Below are positions 1 to 10,040 of a stretch of 64,000 nucleotides of DNA, one piece after another (positions within the stretch are counted from its first letter, which is position 1; each line of letters opens with the position of its first letter). The notes beneath the pieces were generated by a model. It searched no databases, was not told where the DNA came from, and was given only the letters and a program-made list of their open reading frames with translations. The stretch covers positions 1,302,001 through 1,366,000 of the forward strand of contig NZ_CP142422.1 of the NCBI RefSeq assembly GCF_035974275.1, read 5' to 3'. The translations under genes were made by a program, and so were the position numbers. This DNA comes from Chryseobacterium sp. MYb264. Its GTDB lineage: Bacteria > Bacteroidota > Bacteroidia > Flavobacteriales > Weeksellaceae.

Positions 1-930
1 TACATTTTTATCTTTGATCTGATCTCTATACTGCTCCAATGCTGAAATAGACAGAGCACCCGCCGGCTCCAGAACAATTGCTTCTTTATTATAGAGCTGA
101 AGAATGGTATCACACACTTTCCCTTCATCCACAGAAATACAGTCAGAAAGCACATTTCTGCAAATTTCAAAATTCAGGTCGCCTACTCTTTTAACGGCTG
201 CACCATCCACAAAACCATCAATTTCAGAGAGTTCCGTATTAACACCGTTGTGAATAGATGTTTTCATGGAAGGAGCTCCCTTCGGCTCAACTCCAATCAG
301 TTGGGTTTCTTTGGATAATTCTTTAAAAACCGTCGCAATTCCTGATGCTAAACCACCGCCACCAATCGGAATGAAAATATAGTCTGATTTTTCTTTTTGC
401 TGTTCTAAAATTTCCAAAGCCAAAGTCGCCTGCCCTTCAATGATCTGAACATCATCAAAAGGATGGATAAACGCTGCGCCTGAAGTTTCAGCAAAATCGA
501 AAGCCGCTTTTTTTGATGCATCAAAAGTATCTCCCACCAATCTTATTTCAGCATACGTTCCTCCAAACATTTCCACCTGTTCAAGCTTCTGCTTTGGAGT
601 CGTTACAGGCATAAAAATCGTCCCTTTGATCCGAAGCTGTTTGCATGAAAAAGCAACTCCCTGTGCGTGATTTCCTGCACTTGCACATACAATTCCGTCT
701 GAAATTTTGCCTTCATTGAAAAGACTTTTGATCTTGTTGTAAGCGCCTCTTAATTTATAGGATCTGACAGGCTGTAAATCTTCTCTTTTCAGAAAAATAT
801 TCGCTCCAAACTGTTCTGATAATCGGGCATTATATTGCAGTGGTGTATAATTCACCACATTTTCTATACTTTTTCTGGCTGTTTTTACCGCTTCCAAAGC
901 AGGTAAATTAAGTGTTTTGTTTATCTTCAT
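1..930 (-). CDS. ilvA: Threonine dehydratase (threonine deaminase), 3' end cut by window edge
   Basis: PLP enzyme converting threonine to 2-oxobutanoate, the committed step of isoleucine synthesis. The visible 310 codons start MKINKTLNLPALEAV and contain the PLP-lysine region RSYKLRGAYN, the substrate loop SAGNHAQG and the phosphate-binding GGGGLASG, all typical of IlvA. The ATG lies at 928-930, directly abutting the stop codon of the upstream ABC gene, so the two are co-transcribed and probably translationally coupled. The C-terminus lies outside the window, so the presence of a regulatory ACT-like domain cannot be judged. Its position behind ilvE-D-B-N-C supports a biosynthetic rather than catabolic role. 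Confidence 0.95.
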   Translation of the reverse strand, partial: MKINKTLNLPALEAVKTARKSIENVVNYTPLQYNARLSEQFGANIFLKREDLQPVRSYKLRGAYNKIKSLFNEGKISDGIVCASAGNHAQGVAFSCKQLRIKGTIFMPVTTPKQKLEQVEMFGGTYAEIRLVGDTFDASKKAAFDFAETSGAAFIHPFDDVQIIEGQATLALEILEQQKEKSDYIFIPIGGGGLASGIATVFKELSKETQLIGVEPKGAPSMKTSIHNGVNTELSEIDGFVDGAAVKRVGDLNFEICRNVLSDCISVDEGKVCDTILQLYNKEAIVLEPAGALSISALEQYRDQIKDKNV

Positions 931-2397
931 TTATAGTATGTGTTCTTTTATTTTAGTTTTAATTGTTGTGCGACCGTTTTCCAGAACGAGTTTATGGCTT
1001 AATTTTTGGGGTAATTGGGATTCAAAATGTCCTACATAAATCAAGGATTGTCCCTGATTTGCCAGATCATCAATCACCTGATTAAAATATTGGGTCTGCT
1101 CGCCATCCATTCCCTGACAGGGTTCATCCAGAATCAGAAGTTTCGGTTTTTTTATTAAAGTTCTCGCAAGCAATGCCAATCTTTGTTTACCTAAGGGCAG
1201 TGTATGCAGTTTTTTGTTTTTAACCTCTTTTAAATCGAAGAAAAAAAGAATCTGTTCCAACTGCTGGTGCTGATCAAAGCTCAGTTTCTGATACAGACTC
1301 ATCGAATCAAAAAAGCCGGAAGCGATGGTTTGTCCCACATTCGCATTCATATCAAAATACCAATGCAATTCCGGGGAAATCATGCCAATTTTTTCTTTAA
1401 TGTCCCAAATACTTTCTCCACTTCCCCGTTTCTGTCCGAAAAGATAGATTTCGTTCGCATACGCCTGTGGATGATCTCCATTGAGCAGACTTAATAATGT
1501 TGATTTACCCGAACCGTTATGCCCCTGCAACAACCACTGTTCTCCGGAGTTTACTTCCCAATCAATATTTCGTAAAACCTGTTTTTCGCCGTAAGAAATA
1601 TTGATATTGTTTAATCTGATAAGATTTTCGCCTTCATTTTCCTGATTATTTTTAAGGAAAAAAGGCAGTGGTTTCGGCGTTCTTTCCTCTCCTTTAGAAA
1701 ATTCTTTCGGAGAGTTCCGGTGAAGGAGTTTTCCGTTTTCTATTTCTACAAAATACTGAACGATTTCCGGATATTCGTCGTCATTACTGATTAAGATTAA
1801 TGTTATATTTTCCTTCATAAAATCTTCCAAAGCCTGATTCAGAAACTGCCTCGATTTCACATCCAACCCTGTATATGGTTGATCGATCATCAAAATCTGA
1901 GGTTTCAGCCAAAGGGCTTTCAGCAATTGTAATTTTTTGTGCTCACCACTTGATAATTCAATGAGCTGCTGATTTTTAAAATTTTCAAAGCCAAACGGTT
2001 TTAAATACGGCTCTAAAGTCTCAAAATTCAAATCTTCTTCTTTTCCAAAATGATTGAGCTCTGCAAAAACGGTTAACGTATCATTTTTTGCCTGTTGATT
2101 ATACCGCTGCTGATAATAAAAATTGCGGTCGCCTTCCAGATTGCTGAACTGAAACCAATTGGAAACATACATCACTTTCTTCGGCAATGCTGAATTTTCA
2201 TTAAAGCTAACCTCAACGTCTCCCTCATAATTTTTAATTTCTCCCGAAATAATTTTGGCTAACGTTGTTTTTCCGCTTCCGCTTAATCCACCTAACATCC
2301 AGTATTCTCCCGGAGCTATTTCCCAATTGAAATCATTGAAAATGGGTTTATCGTAACGAAAATTCAGGTTTGAAATTTTTAGGATTGAATTTGACAT
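931..2397 (-). CDS. Double-ABC ATPase, ModF-like
   Basis: A 488-residue protein with two complete ABC nucleotide-binding domains and no membrane segments. Domain 1 has Walker A GLSGSGKTTL (about residues 38-47), signature LSSGEHKK and Walker B ILMIDQP. Domain 2 has Walker A GHNGSGKSTLL, a non-canonical signature LPLGKQR and Walker B LLILDEP. This tandem layout matches the ModF/PhrA-like family, often annotated as a molybdate ATPase, but soluble double-ABC proteins also act in translation or regulation. No permease gene is adjacent, so transport is unproven. It ends exactly where ilvA begins. A 703-bp gap separates it from ilvC, so it may have its own promoter. Confidence 0.8.
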   Translation of the reverse strand: MSNSILKISNLNFRYDKPIFNDFNWEIAPGEYWMLGGLSGSGKTTLAKIISGEIKNYEGDVEVSFNENSALPKKVMYVSNWFQFSNLEGDRNFYYQQRYNQQAKNDTLTVFAELNHFGKEEDLNFETLEPYLKPFGFENFKNQQLIELSSGEHKKLQLLKALWLKPQILMIDQPYTGLDVKSRQFLNQALEDFMKENITLILISNDDEYPEIVQYFVEIENGKLLHRNSPKEFSKGEERTPKPLPFFLKNNQENEGENLIRLNNINISYGEKQVLRNIDWEVNSGEQWLLQGHNGSGKSTLLSLLNGDHPQAYANEIYLFGQKRGSGESIWDIKEKIGMISPELHWYFDMNANVGQTIASGFFDSMSLYQKLSFDQHQQLEQILFFFDLKEVKNKKLHTLPLGKQRLALLARTLIKKPKLLILDEPCQGMDGEQTQYFNQVIDDLANQGQSLIYVGHFESQLPQKLSHKLVLENGRTTIKTKIKEHIL

Positions 2398-2690
2398 TTC
2401 TAGGATTTTTTTTTAAACACGGAAACCACATTTTTTTTAGGATCAAGTACAAAAGTTGGGAACCAGGCAAAAAAGTTTAGATCATGTAAGATGAAATTTT
2501 TTGCTCTCGCAGATTTTGCAAATGAAGCGGATTCTTTTCCTTACACTTTACATATTGAACACGAAGCCCCACCAAGTTTTTTGACAACTCCCGTTTTAAG
2601 TCTCACCAAGCCGTTCTATTGATAAAAAACCGGAAAGGTGAAGCAAAGAAAATCAACGATAACATCTGTAATCTGCACCATCTTTGTGAC

Positions 2691-2790
2691 ATAAAATATT
2701 CGCGCATTCGTGGCAAAAAATACATCTAAACAATTTCTCTCCAAGTTTTGAAACGGATCCGTTTTTTATTCCATTGTTTCTTTAGGTTTC
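2691..2790 (-). repeat. ~100-bp dispersed intergenic repeat, copy A
   Basis: Read on the minus strand, this stretch runs GAAACCTAAAGAAACAA, then AATAAAAAACGGATC, GTTTCAAAAC, GAAATTGTTT and TTTTTTGCCACGAATG. It matches 46720-46820 on the plus strand with only scattered differences by eye. The two copies lie 44 kb apart in opposite orientations. No coding potential is apparent, so this is a dispersed non-coding element. Confidence 0.75.
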
Positions 2791-2821
2791 ACTAAGCTGC
2801 TTCACTTTATGATAAGATTAT

Positions 2822-2877
2822 AAAATTAATTCAAATGGGGTGCCACGTCCCTAAAGGGAGCCATTTGAATTAATTTT
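2822..2877. repeat. Perfect 17-bp inverted repeat with 22-nt loop
   Basis: The arms AAAATTAATTCAAATGG (2822-2838) and CCATTTGAATTAATTTT (2861-2877) are exact reverse complements. The loop contains a second small palindrome, TCCCTAAAGGGA. Arms this long are more likely a mobile miniature element or a bidirectional terminator than chance. No flanking target duplication was established. Confidence 0.8.
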
Positions 2878-2973
2878 AATGATTATTCCTCTATTTCATT
2901 AAAAATCAGACAGATTTCTAATAAATAACAGATATGATATTAAATATTGGCTTTTTATTTTACGCCGAAATCT

Positions 2974-3090
2974 GCAGCCCGACTTGAGCGGAGCTCTTTT
3001 TGGCATTGCGAGCGGTTGAGCATTCAACTGATGACCTCATTTCGTTCACAATGACAAAAAAGCGGGAGCGGAAGGCGGATAAAGCTGCCC
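2974..3090. repeat. GC-rich dispersed repeat, copy 1
   Basis: Begins GCAGCCCGACTTGAGCGGA and ends GGGAGCGGAAGGCGGATAAA followed by GCTGCC. The same beginning and end, with a different middle, occur at 7282-7367. The terminal GCAGC and GCTGC are inverted. The copy lies just downstream of ilvC and is clearly more GC-rich than its surroundings. Confidence 0.75.
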
Positions 3091-3100
3091 AAATCATTCT

Positions 3101-4582
3101 TTACACTGTTTTAATCGATTTCATCGCGGTCATTGCCTGACGCAGTTTTCTGCCAACCACTTCTACAGGATGATTTCTCAGAATATCGTTCACATGAACC
3201 AACTGAGCATTGTCAACCGACCCATTTTTGCCTTCGTTAAAGTCTTTTCCAACCCAATCTGTATCCACTGATTTCATAAAATCTGCCAACAAAGGCTTGC
3301 AAGCCTGATCGAAAAGATAGCAGCCATATTCTGCAGTGTCGGAAATCACACGATTCATCTCGAAAAGTTTTTTTCTGGCGATTGTATTGGCAATCAAAGG
3401 CGTTTCGTGAAGCGACTCATAATATGCAGATTCAGGTTTAATTCCTGCTTCCACCATAGTTTCAAAGGCCAGTTCAACACCTGCTCTGATGAATGCTGAC
3501 ATCAAAAGATAATTGTCAAAATATTCCTGTTCATCAATTTTCACATCGCCCGCCGGAGTTTTTTCGAAAGCCGTTTCACCTGTTTCTGCTCGCCATTTCA
3601 AAAGATTAGCGTCCCCATTGGCCCAGTCTTCCATCATGGTTTTCGAGAATTCGCCCGAAATAATATCATCCTGATGTTTTTGGAAAAGCGGTCGCATAAT
3701 TTCTTTCAATTCCTCTGACAACTCGAATGCTTTCAGCTTTGCAGGATTCGAAAGCCGGTCGAGCATTCCGCTTACACCACCGTGTTTTAAGGCTTCGGTG
3801 ATCACCTCAACACCATATTGTACCAATTTTGAGGCATAGCCTGCCTCAACTCCTTTTTCCACCATTTTATCGAATGAAAGAATAGAACCCGTTTGTAAAA
3901 GTCCACACAAAATGGTTTGTTCACCCATTAAATCGGACTTTACTTCGGCTACGAAAGATGATTTTAAAACACCTGCTTTGTGACCGCCCGTTCCCACGCA
4001 ATACGCTTTTGCTTCTGCCCAGCCTTTTCCCTGAGGATCATTTTCAGGATGAACGGCAATCAAAGTGGGAACCCCGAAACCACGAAGATATTCCGCACGA
4101 ACCTCAGAACCGGGACATTTTGGAGCAACCATAATCACGGTAAGATCTTCACGGATCTGCATTCCTTCTTCCACGATATTGAATCCGTGAGAATAAGATA
4201 AAGTGGCACCTTCTTTCATTAAAGGCTGAACGGCGTTGATCACAGAGGTATGCTGTTTGTCGGGAGTTAAATTGATCACCAGATCCGCGGTAGGAATCAA
4301 TTCTTCATAGGTTCCTACTTTGAAATTATTTTCAGTTGCATTTTTCCAGGAATCTCTCTTCTGATCGATAGCTTCCTGACGCAAGGTGTAGGAAACATCC
4401 AGTCCGCTGTCTCTAAGATTTAAACCTTGATTAAGACCTTGTGCACCACATCCTACCACTACGATTTTCTTTCCTTTCAATGCGGAAACGCCATCTGAAA
4501 ACTCTGCGCTATCCATGAATTCTGCCTGTCCTAACTGGTGTAACTGATCTCTTAGTGATAAGGTATTGAAATAATTTGCCAT
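3101..4582 (-). CDS. ilvC: Ketol-acid reductoisomerase (class II, long form)
   Basis: NADPH- and Mg-dependent isomeroreductase making dihydroxyisovalerate and dihydroxymethylvalerate from acetohydroxy acids. At 493 residues it is the long class II form, with two C-terminal knotted domains, as in enterobacteria. The Rossmann motif [17 protein letters not shown] sits near residue 43, and a conserved metal/catalytic region follows ([12 protein letters not shown]). The ATG at 4580-4582 is followed by [14 protein letters not shown], a usual start. It lies 98 bp downstream of ilvN on the same strand, in the ilv operon. Confidence 0.97.
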   Translation of the reverse strand: MANYFNTLSLRDQLHQLGQAEFMDSAEFSDGVSALKGKKIVVVGCGAQGLNQGLNLRDSGLDVSYTLRQEAIDQKRDSWKNATENNFKVGTYEELIPTADLVINLTPDKQHTSVINAVQPLMKEGATLSYSHGFNIVEEGMQIREDLTVIMVAPKCPGSEVRAEYLRGFGVPTLIAVHPENDPQGKGWAEAKAYCVGTGGHKAGVLKSSFVAEVKSDLMGEQTILCGLLQTGSILSFDKMVEKGVEAGYASKLVQYGVEVITEALKHGGVSGMLDRLSNPAKLKAFELSEELKEIMRPLFQKHQDDIISGEFSKTMMEDWANGDANLLKWRAETGETAFEKTPAGDVKIDEQEYFDNYLLMSAFIRAGVELAFETMVEAGIKPESAYYESLHETPLIANTIARKKLFEMNRVISDTAEYGCYLFDQACKPLLADFMKSVDTDWVGKDFNEGKNGSVDNAQLVHVNDILRNHPVEVVGRKLRQAMTAMKSIKTV

Positions 4583-4680
4583 ATTTTTAGTAAAATGTAA
4601 AAAGCATCAGATAAAAAATAGTCCTGTATTGCTTTTCTTGATTAATATTTTGTTTAATTTTTAATTTGTTTATTTGAAAA

Positions 4681-5271
4681 CTACATCGTGAAAACGTTGT
4701 CCTGCTGATCGAGGTACTCGTTTTCTACGATTTCGTGGGAGGGTTCTTTTTTTTCAAATTCAAGAACTTTTTCGTGGATGCCTGCGCTGTCTTTAATAAT
4801 AGCGATCCTTGCTCCTCTTACAAATTCGATGAGACCGTATTTGTTGAGTTCTTCAGTCAGTCGGTCGATTTCTTCACGATGTCCCGCAGTTTCAAAAACG
4901 ATGTAATCCTGGCGGATCACCACTGTAGAAGCTCCGTACTGACGGAGGAGTCTTTCCACATATACTTTTTCGGTCACTACATTCGCGGGAACTTTATAAA
5001 GTGCCTGCTCCTGCCACACGATTTCGTCATCAGTATTGAAGTAAGCTTTCAGAATATCGATCTGCTTTTCCAACTGGCGACAAAGCTTCCTTACCACTTC
5101 CTCACTTTCGTGAATGACTATCGTGAAGCGGTGAATTCCTTCAACCTCGGAAGGTGAAGTGTTCAGACTTTCTATATTGATCTTTCTCCGTGAAAAGATC
5201 CCTGATATTCTGCCGATTAATCCCACAGAATTTTCTGTATATAAGGTGATGGTAAATTCCTGTTTTTCCAT
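4681..5271 (-). CDS. ilvN: Acetolactate synthase small (regulatory) subunit
   Basis: Regulatory subunit of acetohydroxyacid synthase, giving valine feedback and stimulating IlvB. An N-terminal ACT domain spans about residues 5-80 (ITLYTENSVGLIGRISGIF and RKINIESLNTSPSE), followed by the usual second ACT-like half. At 196 residues it is slightly longer than the ~160-residue bacterial norm, with an acidic C-terminal tail. It sits between ilvB, its catalytic partner, and ilvC. The 198-bp gap to ilvB holds an array of hairpins. Confidence 0.95.
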   Translation of the reverse strand: MEKQEFTITLYTENSVGLIGRISGIFSRRKINIESLNTSPSEVEGIHRFTIVIHESEEVVRKLCRQLEKQIDILKAYFNTDDEIVWQEQALYKVPANVVTEKVYVERLLRQYGASTVVIRQDYIVFETAGHREEIDRLTEELNKYGLIEFVRGARIAIIKDSAGIHEKVLEFEKKEPSHEIVENEYLDQQDNVFTM

Positions 5272-5308
5272 TGTTTTGTTTTTCCAAATGCCGTTATCAA
5301 ATTGTTAT

Positions 5309-5432
5309 TAAACCCTTCGGGTTTTATTGGCGGTTGATGCTATATACCATAGGTTTCACCTATGGCTACTGATATTCAACCCTCTGGGTTTTGCATTGCT
5401 TATAATGTTATTGATAGGATTTTCATCCTATC
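5309..5432. repeat. Array of four short hairpins between ilvB and ilvN
   Basis: Four exact small palindromes follow each other in about 120 bp: AAACCC-ttc-GGGTTT (5310-5324), CCATAGGT-ttc-ACCTATGG (5347-5365), AACCC-tct-GGGTT (5378-5390) and GATAGGAT-tttc-ATCCTATC (5413-5432). They resemble the hairpins at 58387-58430. They could stabilise or punctuate the ilv transcript. They look like a dispersed REP-type element rather than a single terminator. Confidence 0.75.
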
Positions 5433-5469
5433 CTATTTTAAATCGTATTTTCAGGATGTTGTTGAAAAT

Positions 5470-7212
5470 TTATTTTAAACGAATTTCAGAAACGGAAGTT
5501 CCCTGAGCTACCATAGGAAATACGTTATTTTCTTTTCCCACCATTACTTCCAGAAGATAGGCATCATCGTGATTCAGCATGGTCTCTAATGCTGTTTTCA
5601 GGTCTTCCCTTTCAGAAATTTTCTGCCCGTCGATATAATATCCTTTTGCTACAGCCACAAAATCGGGACTTGTGATATTCACGAAAGAATAGCGTCTGTC
5701 ATGGAAAAGCTGTTGCCACTGTCTTACCATTCCTAAAAACTCATTGTTAAGAATCATAATTTTAACTTTGGCTCCGAACTGCATAATGGTTCCCAATTCC
5801 TGCAGCGTCATCTGAAATCCACCATCACCAATGATTGCAACTACGGTTTTTTCAGGAGCCCCATACCATGCTCCAATGGCGGCAGGTAAACCGAATCCCA
5901 TTGTTCCTAAACCTCCCGATGTTACACTGGATTGAGAAGAATTGAAATGCGCGTACCGGCAGGCAACCATCTGATGCTGACCGACGTCTGTTGTAATAAT
6001 TGCATCACCTTGGGTCAACTCGTTCAATACTTTGATCACCTCGCCCATCGTCATGACTTCTGTTGTTGGATTTAATTCATCCTGAATGACTTCTTTGATT
6101 TCCTCTTTTTCCAGTTCGCGGAATTTCTCAACCCATTCGGAGTGGTCATTATTTTTCAATAAAGCAGTTAAAAGTGGAAGTGTTTTTTTACAGTTTCCCC
6201 AAACAGGAACCGTAGTTTTCACATTTTTATCAATTTCAGCGGGGTCAATATCAAGATGAATGACCTTCGCCTGCTTTGCATATTTATCTAAACGACCCGT
6301 AACGCGATCATCGAAACGCATTCCGACTGCGATCAGGACATCACATTCGTTGGTCATCACGTTGGGCGCGTAGTTTCCGTGCATCCCTAACATTCCGACA
6401 TGTAATTTGTGATGAGTGGGAAGGGCGCTCAATCCCATTACTGTAGCTGCAGCGGGAAGATTGACCTTCTCAATAAAAGTTTTGAATTCCTCCTCCGCTT
6501 TTCCTAAAATAACGCCCTGCCCAAACAATACAAATGGCTTTTTTGCCTGATTGATGAGCTCTGCCGCCTTTTCAATATATTCATTTCTGATCTCAGGTTC
6601 GGGGCGATAGCTTCTGATATGGCTGCATTTCTGATATCCTTTATAATCAAATAATTGCAGCTGTGCGTTTTTCGTAATATCAATCAAGACCGGACCGGGG
6701 CGGCCTGTGCTTGCGATATGAAAAGCTTTGGCAATGGCTTCAGGAATTTCTGTTGCGTCCGTTACCTGATAATTCCATTTGGTAACCGGCGTTGTAATGT
6801 TAATTACATCCGTTTCCTGAAAGGCATCGGTTCCCAGTAAAGAGGCAAACACCTGACCGGTAATGCAGACAATCGGGTTGCTGTCTATCATCGCATCGGC
6901 CAAACCTGTTACTAAATTGGTCGCACCGGGACCGCTTGTAGCGAATACCACTCCCGTTTTTCCTGAAGTACGGGCAAAGCCCTGTGCAGCGTGAATCGCA
7001 CCTTGTTCGTGGCGAACCAGAATATGCTTCAGTTTTTCTGAATAATCATACAAAGCATCATAAATGGGCATAATAGCACCACCCGGATATCCGAAAATTG
7101 TTGTAACATTTTCCTGTAATAATGCCTCCAAAACAGCTTTGGAACCTGAAATCTCTATCGCTTCCGGCAGTTTGGCTTCTTCATTTTCTATTTTTGATAA
7201 GGTATTATTCAT
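5470..7212 (-). CDS. ilvB: Acetolactate synthase large (catalytic) subunit
   Basis: ThDP- and FAD-dependent synthase condensing pyruvate with pyruvate or 2-oxobutanoate. At 580 residues it has normal length. The ThDP-activating glutamate lies in RHEQGAIHAAQGFAR (about residue 68), the FAD/central domain follows, and the ThDP motif GDGGFQMTLQELGT ends in ILNN. The start MNNTLSKIENEEA is the only good ATG before the conserved IEISGSKAVLEALL. It is followed by ilvN and preceded by ilvD across a 174-bp spacer that contains a GC-rich repeat. Confidence 0.96.
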   Translation of the reverse strand: MNNTLSKIENEEAKLPEAIEISGSKAVLEALLQENVTTIFGYPGGAIMPIYDALYDYSEKLKHILVRHEQGAIHAAQGFARTSGKTGVVFATSGPGATNLVTGLADAMIDSNPIVCITGQVFASLLGTDAFQETDVINITTPVTKWNYQVTDATEIPEAIAKAFHIASTGRPGPVLIDITKNAQLQLFDYKGYQKCSHIRSYRPEPEIRNEYIEKAAELINQAKKPFVLFGQGVILGKAEEEFKTFIEKVNLPAAATVMGLSALPTHHKLHVGMLGMHGNYAPNVMTNECDVLIAVGMRFDDRVTGRLDKYAKQAKVIHLDIDPAEIDKNVKTTVPVWGNCKKTLPLLTALLKNNDHSEWVEKFRELEKEEIKEVIQDELNPTTEVMTMGEVIKVLNELTQGDAIITTDVGQHQMVACRYAHFNSSQSSVTSGGLGTMGFGLPAAIGAWYGAPEKTVVAIIGDGGFQMTLQELGTIMQFGAKVKIMILNNEFLGMVRQWQQLFHDRRYSFVNITSPDFVAVAKGYYIDGQKISEREDLKTALETMLNHDDAYLLEVMVGKENNVFPMVAQGTSVSEIRLK

Positions 7213-7281
7213 TATAAATATAGTTTTTCATTTGTACATAGGTTTTACCCACGGTTATTGATTTTGAAACATCTTTCCATT

Positions 7282-7367
7282 GCAGCCCGACCTGAGCGGA
7301 AATCCTTTTTTGCTGCTGGTGGAGCAAAGGCAAAAAAGATTGGGAGCGGAGGGCGGATAGAGCTGCC
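7282..7367. repeat. GC-rich dispersed repeat, copy 2
   Basis: Starts GCAGCCCGACCTGAGCGGA and ends GGGAGCGGAGGGCGGATAGA followed by GCTGCC, matching both ends of 2974-3090 while differing in the middle. It fills the spacer between ilvD and ilvB. A short reading frame across it shows no family resemblance and is not called as a gene. Confidence 0.75.
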
Positions 7368-7386
7368 ATAAAAATTATTTTAATAG

Positions 7387-9072
7387 TTATAAATCGGTGA
7401 CGCACCCTTGTGAAGCATCGGCAACCGACTTGGCATATTTATACAGAACTCCGCTTTTCACTTTGTATTCAGGTTGTGTAAATTCCGACTTTCTCTTGGC
7501 AATTTCTTCGTCCGATAAAAGGGCATTGATGGTATTTTTTTCTGCATCAAGTTCGATGACATCTCCATCTTTGATCAACCCGATCAATCCGCCAACGAAA
7601 GCTTCGGGAGTAATATGCCCGACGACGAAGCCGTGAGTACCTCCTGAAAACCTGCCGTCGGTGATCAGGGCTACATTTTTACCTAATCCGGAGCCCATTA
7701 ACGCAGAAGTAGGTTTCAGCATTTCCGGCATTCCGGGAGCACCTTTCGGACCTTCATTTTTAATAACGACCACATTTCCTTCCTGAATTTTTTTATCTTC
7801 AATGCCTTTAATGAATTCTTTTTCGCCATCAAAAACAATCGCTGTTCCGCGGAAATAGTTTCCTTCTTTACCTGTAATTTTGGCTACAGATCCTTTCTCA
7901 GCAAGATTTCCGTACATAATTCTGATATGTCCTGTTTCTTTAATCGGATTTTTAATATCATGAATAATGTTCTGCTGTCTCTCAATAATAGAAGTTACAT
8001 GCTCCAGATTTTCGGCAATGGTCTTTCCGGTTACCGTTAAACAATCGCCGTGAAGCAAGCCCAGATCCAGCATATATTTCATCACCGCCGGGACGCCGCC
8101 AACTTTGTGAAGGTCTTCCATCAGGTACTTTCCGCTTGGTTTAAGATCTGCCAGAAAAGGCGTTTCATCACTGATACGACGGAAATCATCTAAAGTAAGG
8201 TCGTAACCTATCGATTTGGCAATCGCTATAAAATGCAGGACGGCATTGGTACTTCCGCCGAGGATCATGATCAACCTTAACGCATTTTCAAACGCTTTCG
8301 GAGTCATAATATCTGACGGTTTGATGTCTTTTTCAAGTAATATTTTAATATAATGCCCTGCAAACTGGCATTCTTCCTTTTTTTCTTTGCTTAATGCCGG
8401 ATACGATGAAGAATAAGGTAAGCTCATTCCCAACGCTTCGATGGCTGAAGCCATGGTATTTGCCGTGTACATTCCGCCACAGGCGCCTGCGCTAGGACAG
8501 GAATTCTGGATCACCCCCTGAAAATCTTCTTCGGAAATTTTTCCAGCAATTTTATTTCCCAATGCCTCAAAAGCCGAAACAATATTGAGGTCTTCACCTT
8601 TGTAATGCCCTGGAGCGATACTTCCGCCGTACACCATGATCGAAGGGCGATCCAATCTCGCCATTGCCATCAGGGAACCTGGCATATTTTTGTCGCAACC
8701 GGGAACTGTAATAAGTCCGTCATAATATTGTCCGGCGCAAACGGCTTCGATAGAATCTGCAATGATGTCACGGCTTACCAAAGAATATCGCATTCCATCG
8801 GTTCCGTTGGTCATTCCGTCGCTGATACCGATGGTGTGGAACATGAGTCCTACTAAATTTTTCTCTTTGACCCCTTTTTTCACAATTTCCGCAAGACCGT
8901 TCAGGTGCATATTACAGGTATTTCCATCATAGCCCATGCTGGCAATTCCGATCTGAGCCTTGTCAAAATCTTCCTTTTGAAAGCCAATTCCGTAAAACAT
9001 CGCCTGTGTTGCCGGCTGCGTGGGATCTTTCGTTAATGTCTTAGAGTATTTGTTCAGTTCTGTATTACACAT
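7387..9072 (-). CDS. ilvD: Dihydroxy-acid dehydratase
   Basis: Fe-S enzyme dehydrating dihydroxy acids to the 2-oxo acids of valine and isoleucine. At 561 residues it has the typical length. The conserved cysteine motifs are visible: [11 protein letters not shown] and [19 protein letters not shown], with the early conserved stretch [13 protein letters not shown]. The start overlaps the ilvE stop by 8 bp (start 9072, ilvE stop 9065-9067), indicating translational coupling within the operon. Confidence 0.97.
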   Translation of the reverse strand: MCNTELNKYSKTLTKDPTQPATQAMFYGIGFQKEDFDKAQIGIASMGYDGNTCNMHLNGLAEIVKKGVKEKNLVGLMFHTIGISDGMTNGTDGMRYSLVSRDIIADSIEAVCAGQYYDGLITVPGCDKNMPGSLMAMARLDRPSIMVYGGSIAPGHYKGEDLNIVSAFEALGNKIAGKISEEDFQGVIQNSCPSAGACGGMYTANTMASAIEALGMSLPYSSSYPALSKEKKEECQFAGHYIKILLEKDIKPSDIMTPKAFENALRLIMILGGSTNAVLHFIAIAKSIGYDLTLDDFRRISDETPFLADLKPSGKYLMEDLHKVGGVPAVMKYMLDLGLLHGDCLTVTGKTIAENLEHVTSIIERQQNIIHDIKNPIKETGHIRIMYGNLAEKGSVAKITGKEGNYFRGTAIVFDGEKEFIKGIEDKKIQEGNVVVIKNEGPKGAPGMPEMLKPTSALMGSGLGKNVALITDGRFSGGTHGFVVGHITPEAFVGGLIGLIKDGDVIELDAEKNTINALLSDEEIAKRKSEFTQPEYKVKSGVLYKYAKSVADASQGCVTDL

Positions 9073-9967
9073 ATTGCAGGCTTGATTTTAAGTATGAATA
9101 ATCTTCTTCCAACACCAAATGACGATAGGCCGTCTGAATTTTGGAGGAAATACTTTCTTCCCAATTCAGTTTGAAAGAAACCTCATCGAGTGAATCCAAA
9201 GCCACAATTTCAGCTGCCGTTCCACAGAAAAATCCGGCATCTGCACCCTGCATTTCTTCAGGTTTAAAAAATCTTTCTTCAGCCGGAATCCCTAGCTCCC
9301 CACACAGCTGCAAGACCGTCGCACGGGTGATTCCCGGCAGGATGCTCCCTTTTGCAGGAGTGATCAGTGTTCCGTCTTTCTCAAAGAAAATATTAGCGCC
9401 TGAGCTTTCTGCAACAAACCCATTTTCATCAAGAACCAATGCTTCATCAAATCCTTTATCTTTCGCTTCCTGACAAGCCAGGATTGAATTTACATAATGC
9501 CCGCTAACCTTTGCCTCAACTTTAAATGCTTTTGGATTCGGACGTTGGAAAGACGAAGTCATTACCCGCATTTTATTGGCCATATACCCATTGTCCCAGT
9601 TCCACACTTCTATCGCCAGATAACTTTTCTGTCCTTTTGACAAGGCCATATTGGGAGAACAAATAACAATAGGACGGATGTAAGCGTTGCTCAGATTATT
9701 CATTTCCAATAATTTATAGGTTGCCTCTACCATTTCTTCAGTAGAATAATCGAAAGGCATCAGCATTGTTTCTGCCGACTTTCTCAATCGGTCATAATGC
9801 TCTTCTGCTTTAAAAACTTTGGTCCCGTTTGCTGTTTTATATGATTTTATTCCTTCAAAAACGGCATATCCGTAATGTAACGATTGTCCGTAGAGATCGG
9901 TCTTCGCTTCTTTTGCTTTCATATATTCCCCATCGAAAAAGAGAACACTGTCGTCATTGTAATACAT
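9065..9967 (-). CDS. ilvE: Branched-chain amino acid aminotransferase
   Basis: PLP fold-type IV transaminase for the last step of Ile, Val and Leu synthesis. I place the start at 9967 ([16 protein letters not shown], 300 residues), because the upstream in-frame extension runs through the attenuator terminator and has no family match. Visible landmarks are the substrate motif [14 protein letters not shown], the PLP-lysine region [12 protein letters not shown], and the phosphate-binding [15 protein letters not shown]. It is the first structural gene of the ilv operon, controlled by the leader peptide and attenuator just upstream. Confidence 0.95.
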   Translation of the reverse strand: MYYNDDSVLFFDGEYMKAKEAKTDLYGQSLHYGYAVFEGIKSYKTANGTKVFKAEEHYDRLRKSAETMLMPFDYSTEEMVEATYKLLEMNNLSNAYIRPIVICSPNMALSKGQKSYLAIEVWNWDNGYMANKMRVMTSSFQRPNPKAFKVEAKVSGHYVNSILACQEAKDKGFDEALVLDENGFVAESSGANIFFEKDGTLITPAKGSILPGITRATVLQLCGELGIPAEERFFKPEEMQGADAGFFCGTAAEIVALDSLDEVSFKLNWEESISSKIQTAYRHLVLEEDYSYLKSSLQYV

Positions 9968-10011
9968 TCTATTTTGATTTTTTATATTTAATTTGTTTAG
10001 TTCTTTTAAAT

Positions 10012-10040
10012 AAAAAAACCATCCTCGTGATGAGAATGGT
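10012..10040 (-). terminator. Rho-independent attenuator terminator ahead of ilvE
   Basis: On the minus strand ACCATTCTC (10040-10032), loop ATCAC and GAGGATGGT (10026-10018) pair with a single T-G mismatch (a wobble in RNA), followed by a run of seven T (10018-10012). It lies between the leader peptide and ilvE, 45 bp before the ilvE ATG, which is the position of an attenuator and not of an end-of-operon terminator. Confidence 0.85.

Larger units (their letters stand above)
2398..3100. other. 703-bp intergenic region rich in repeats
   Basis: No credible coding sequence is seen. It carries one copy of a ~100-bp dispersed repeat (2691-2790), a perfect 17-bp inverted repeat (2822-2877) and one copy of a GC-rich repeat also found between ilvD and ilvB (2974-3090). 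The rest is AT-rich with no feature I can support. Confidence 0.7.

Noticed and set aside
7205..7405. 66-codon minus-strand frame between ilvD and ilvB
   Set aside because: It runs through the GC-rich dispersed repeat, overlaps both neighbours and has no recognisable protein features.
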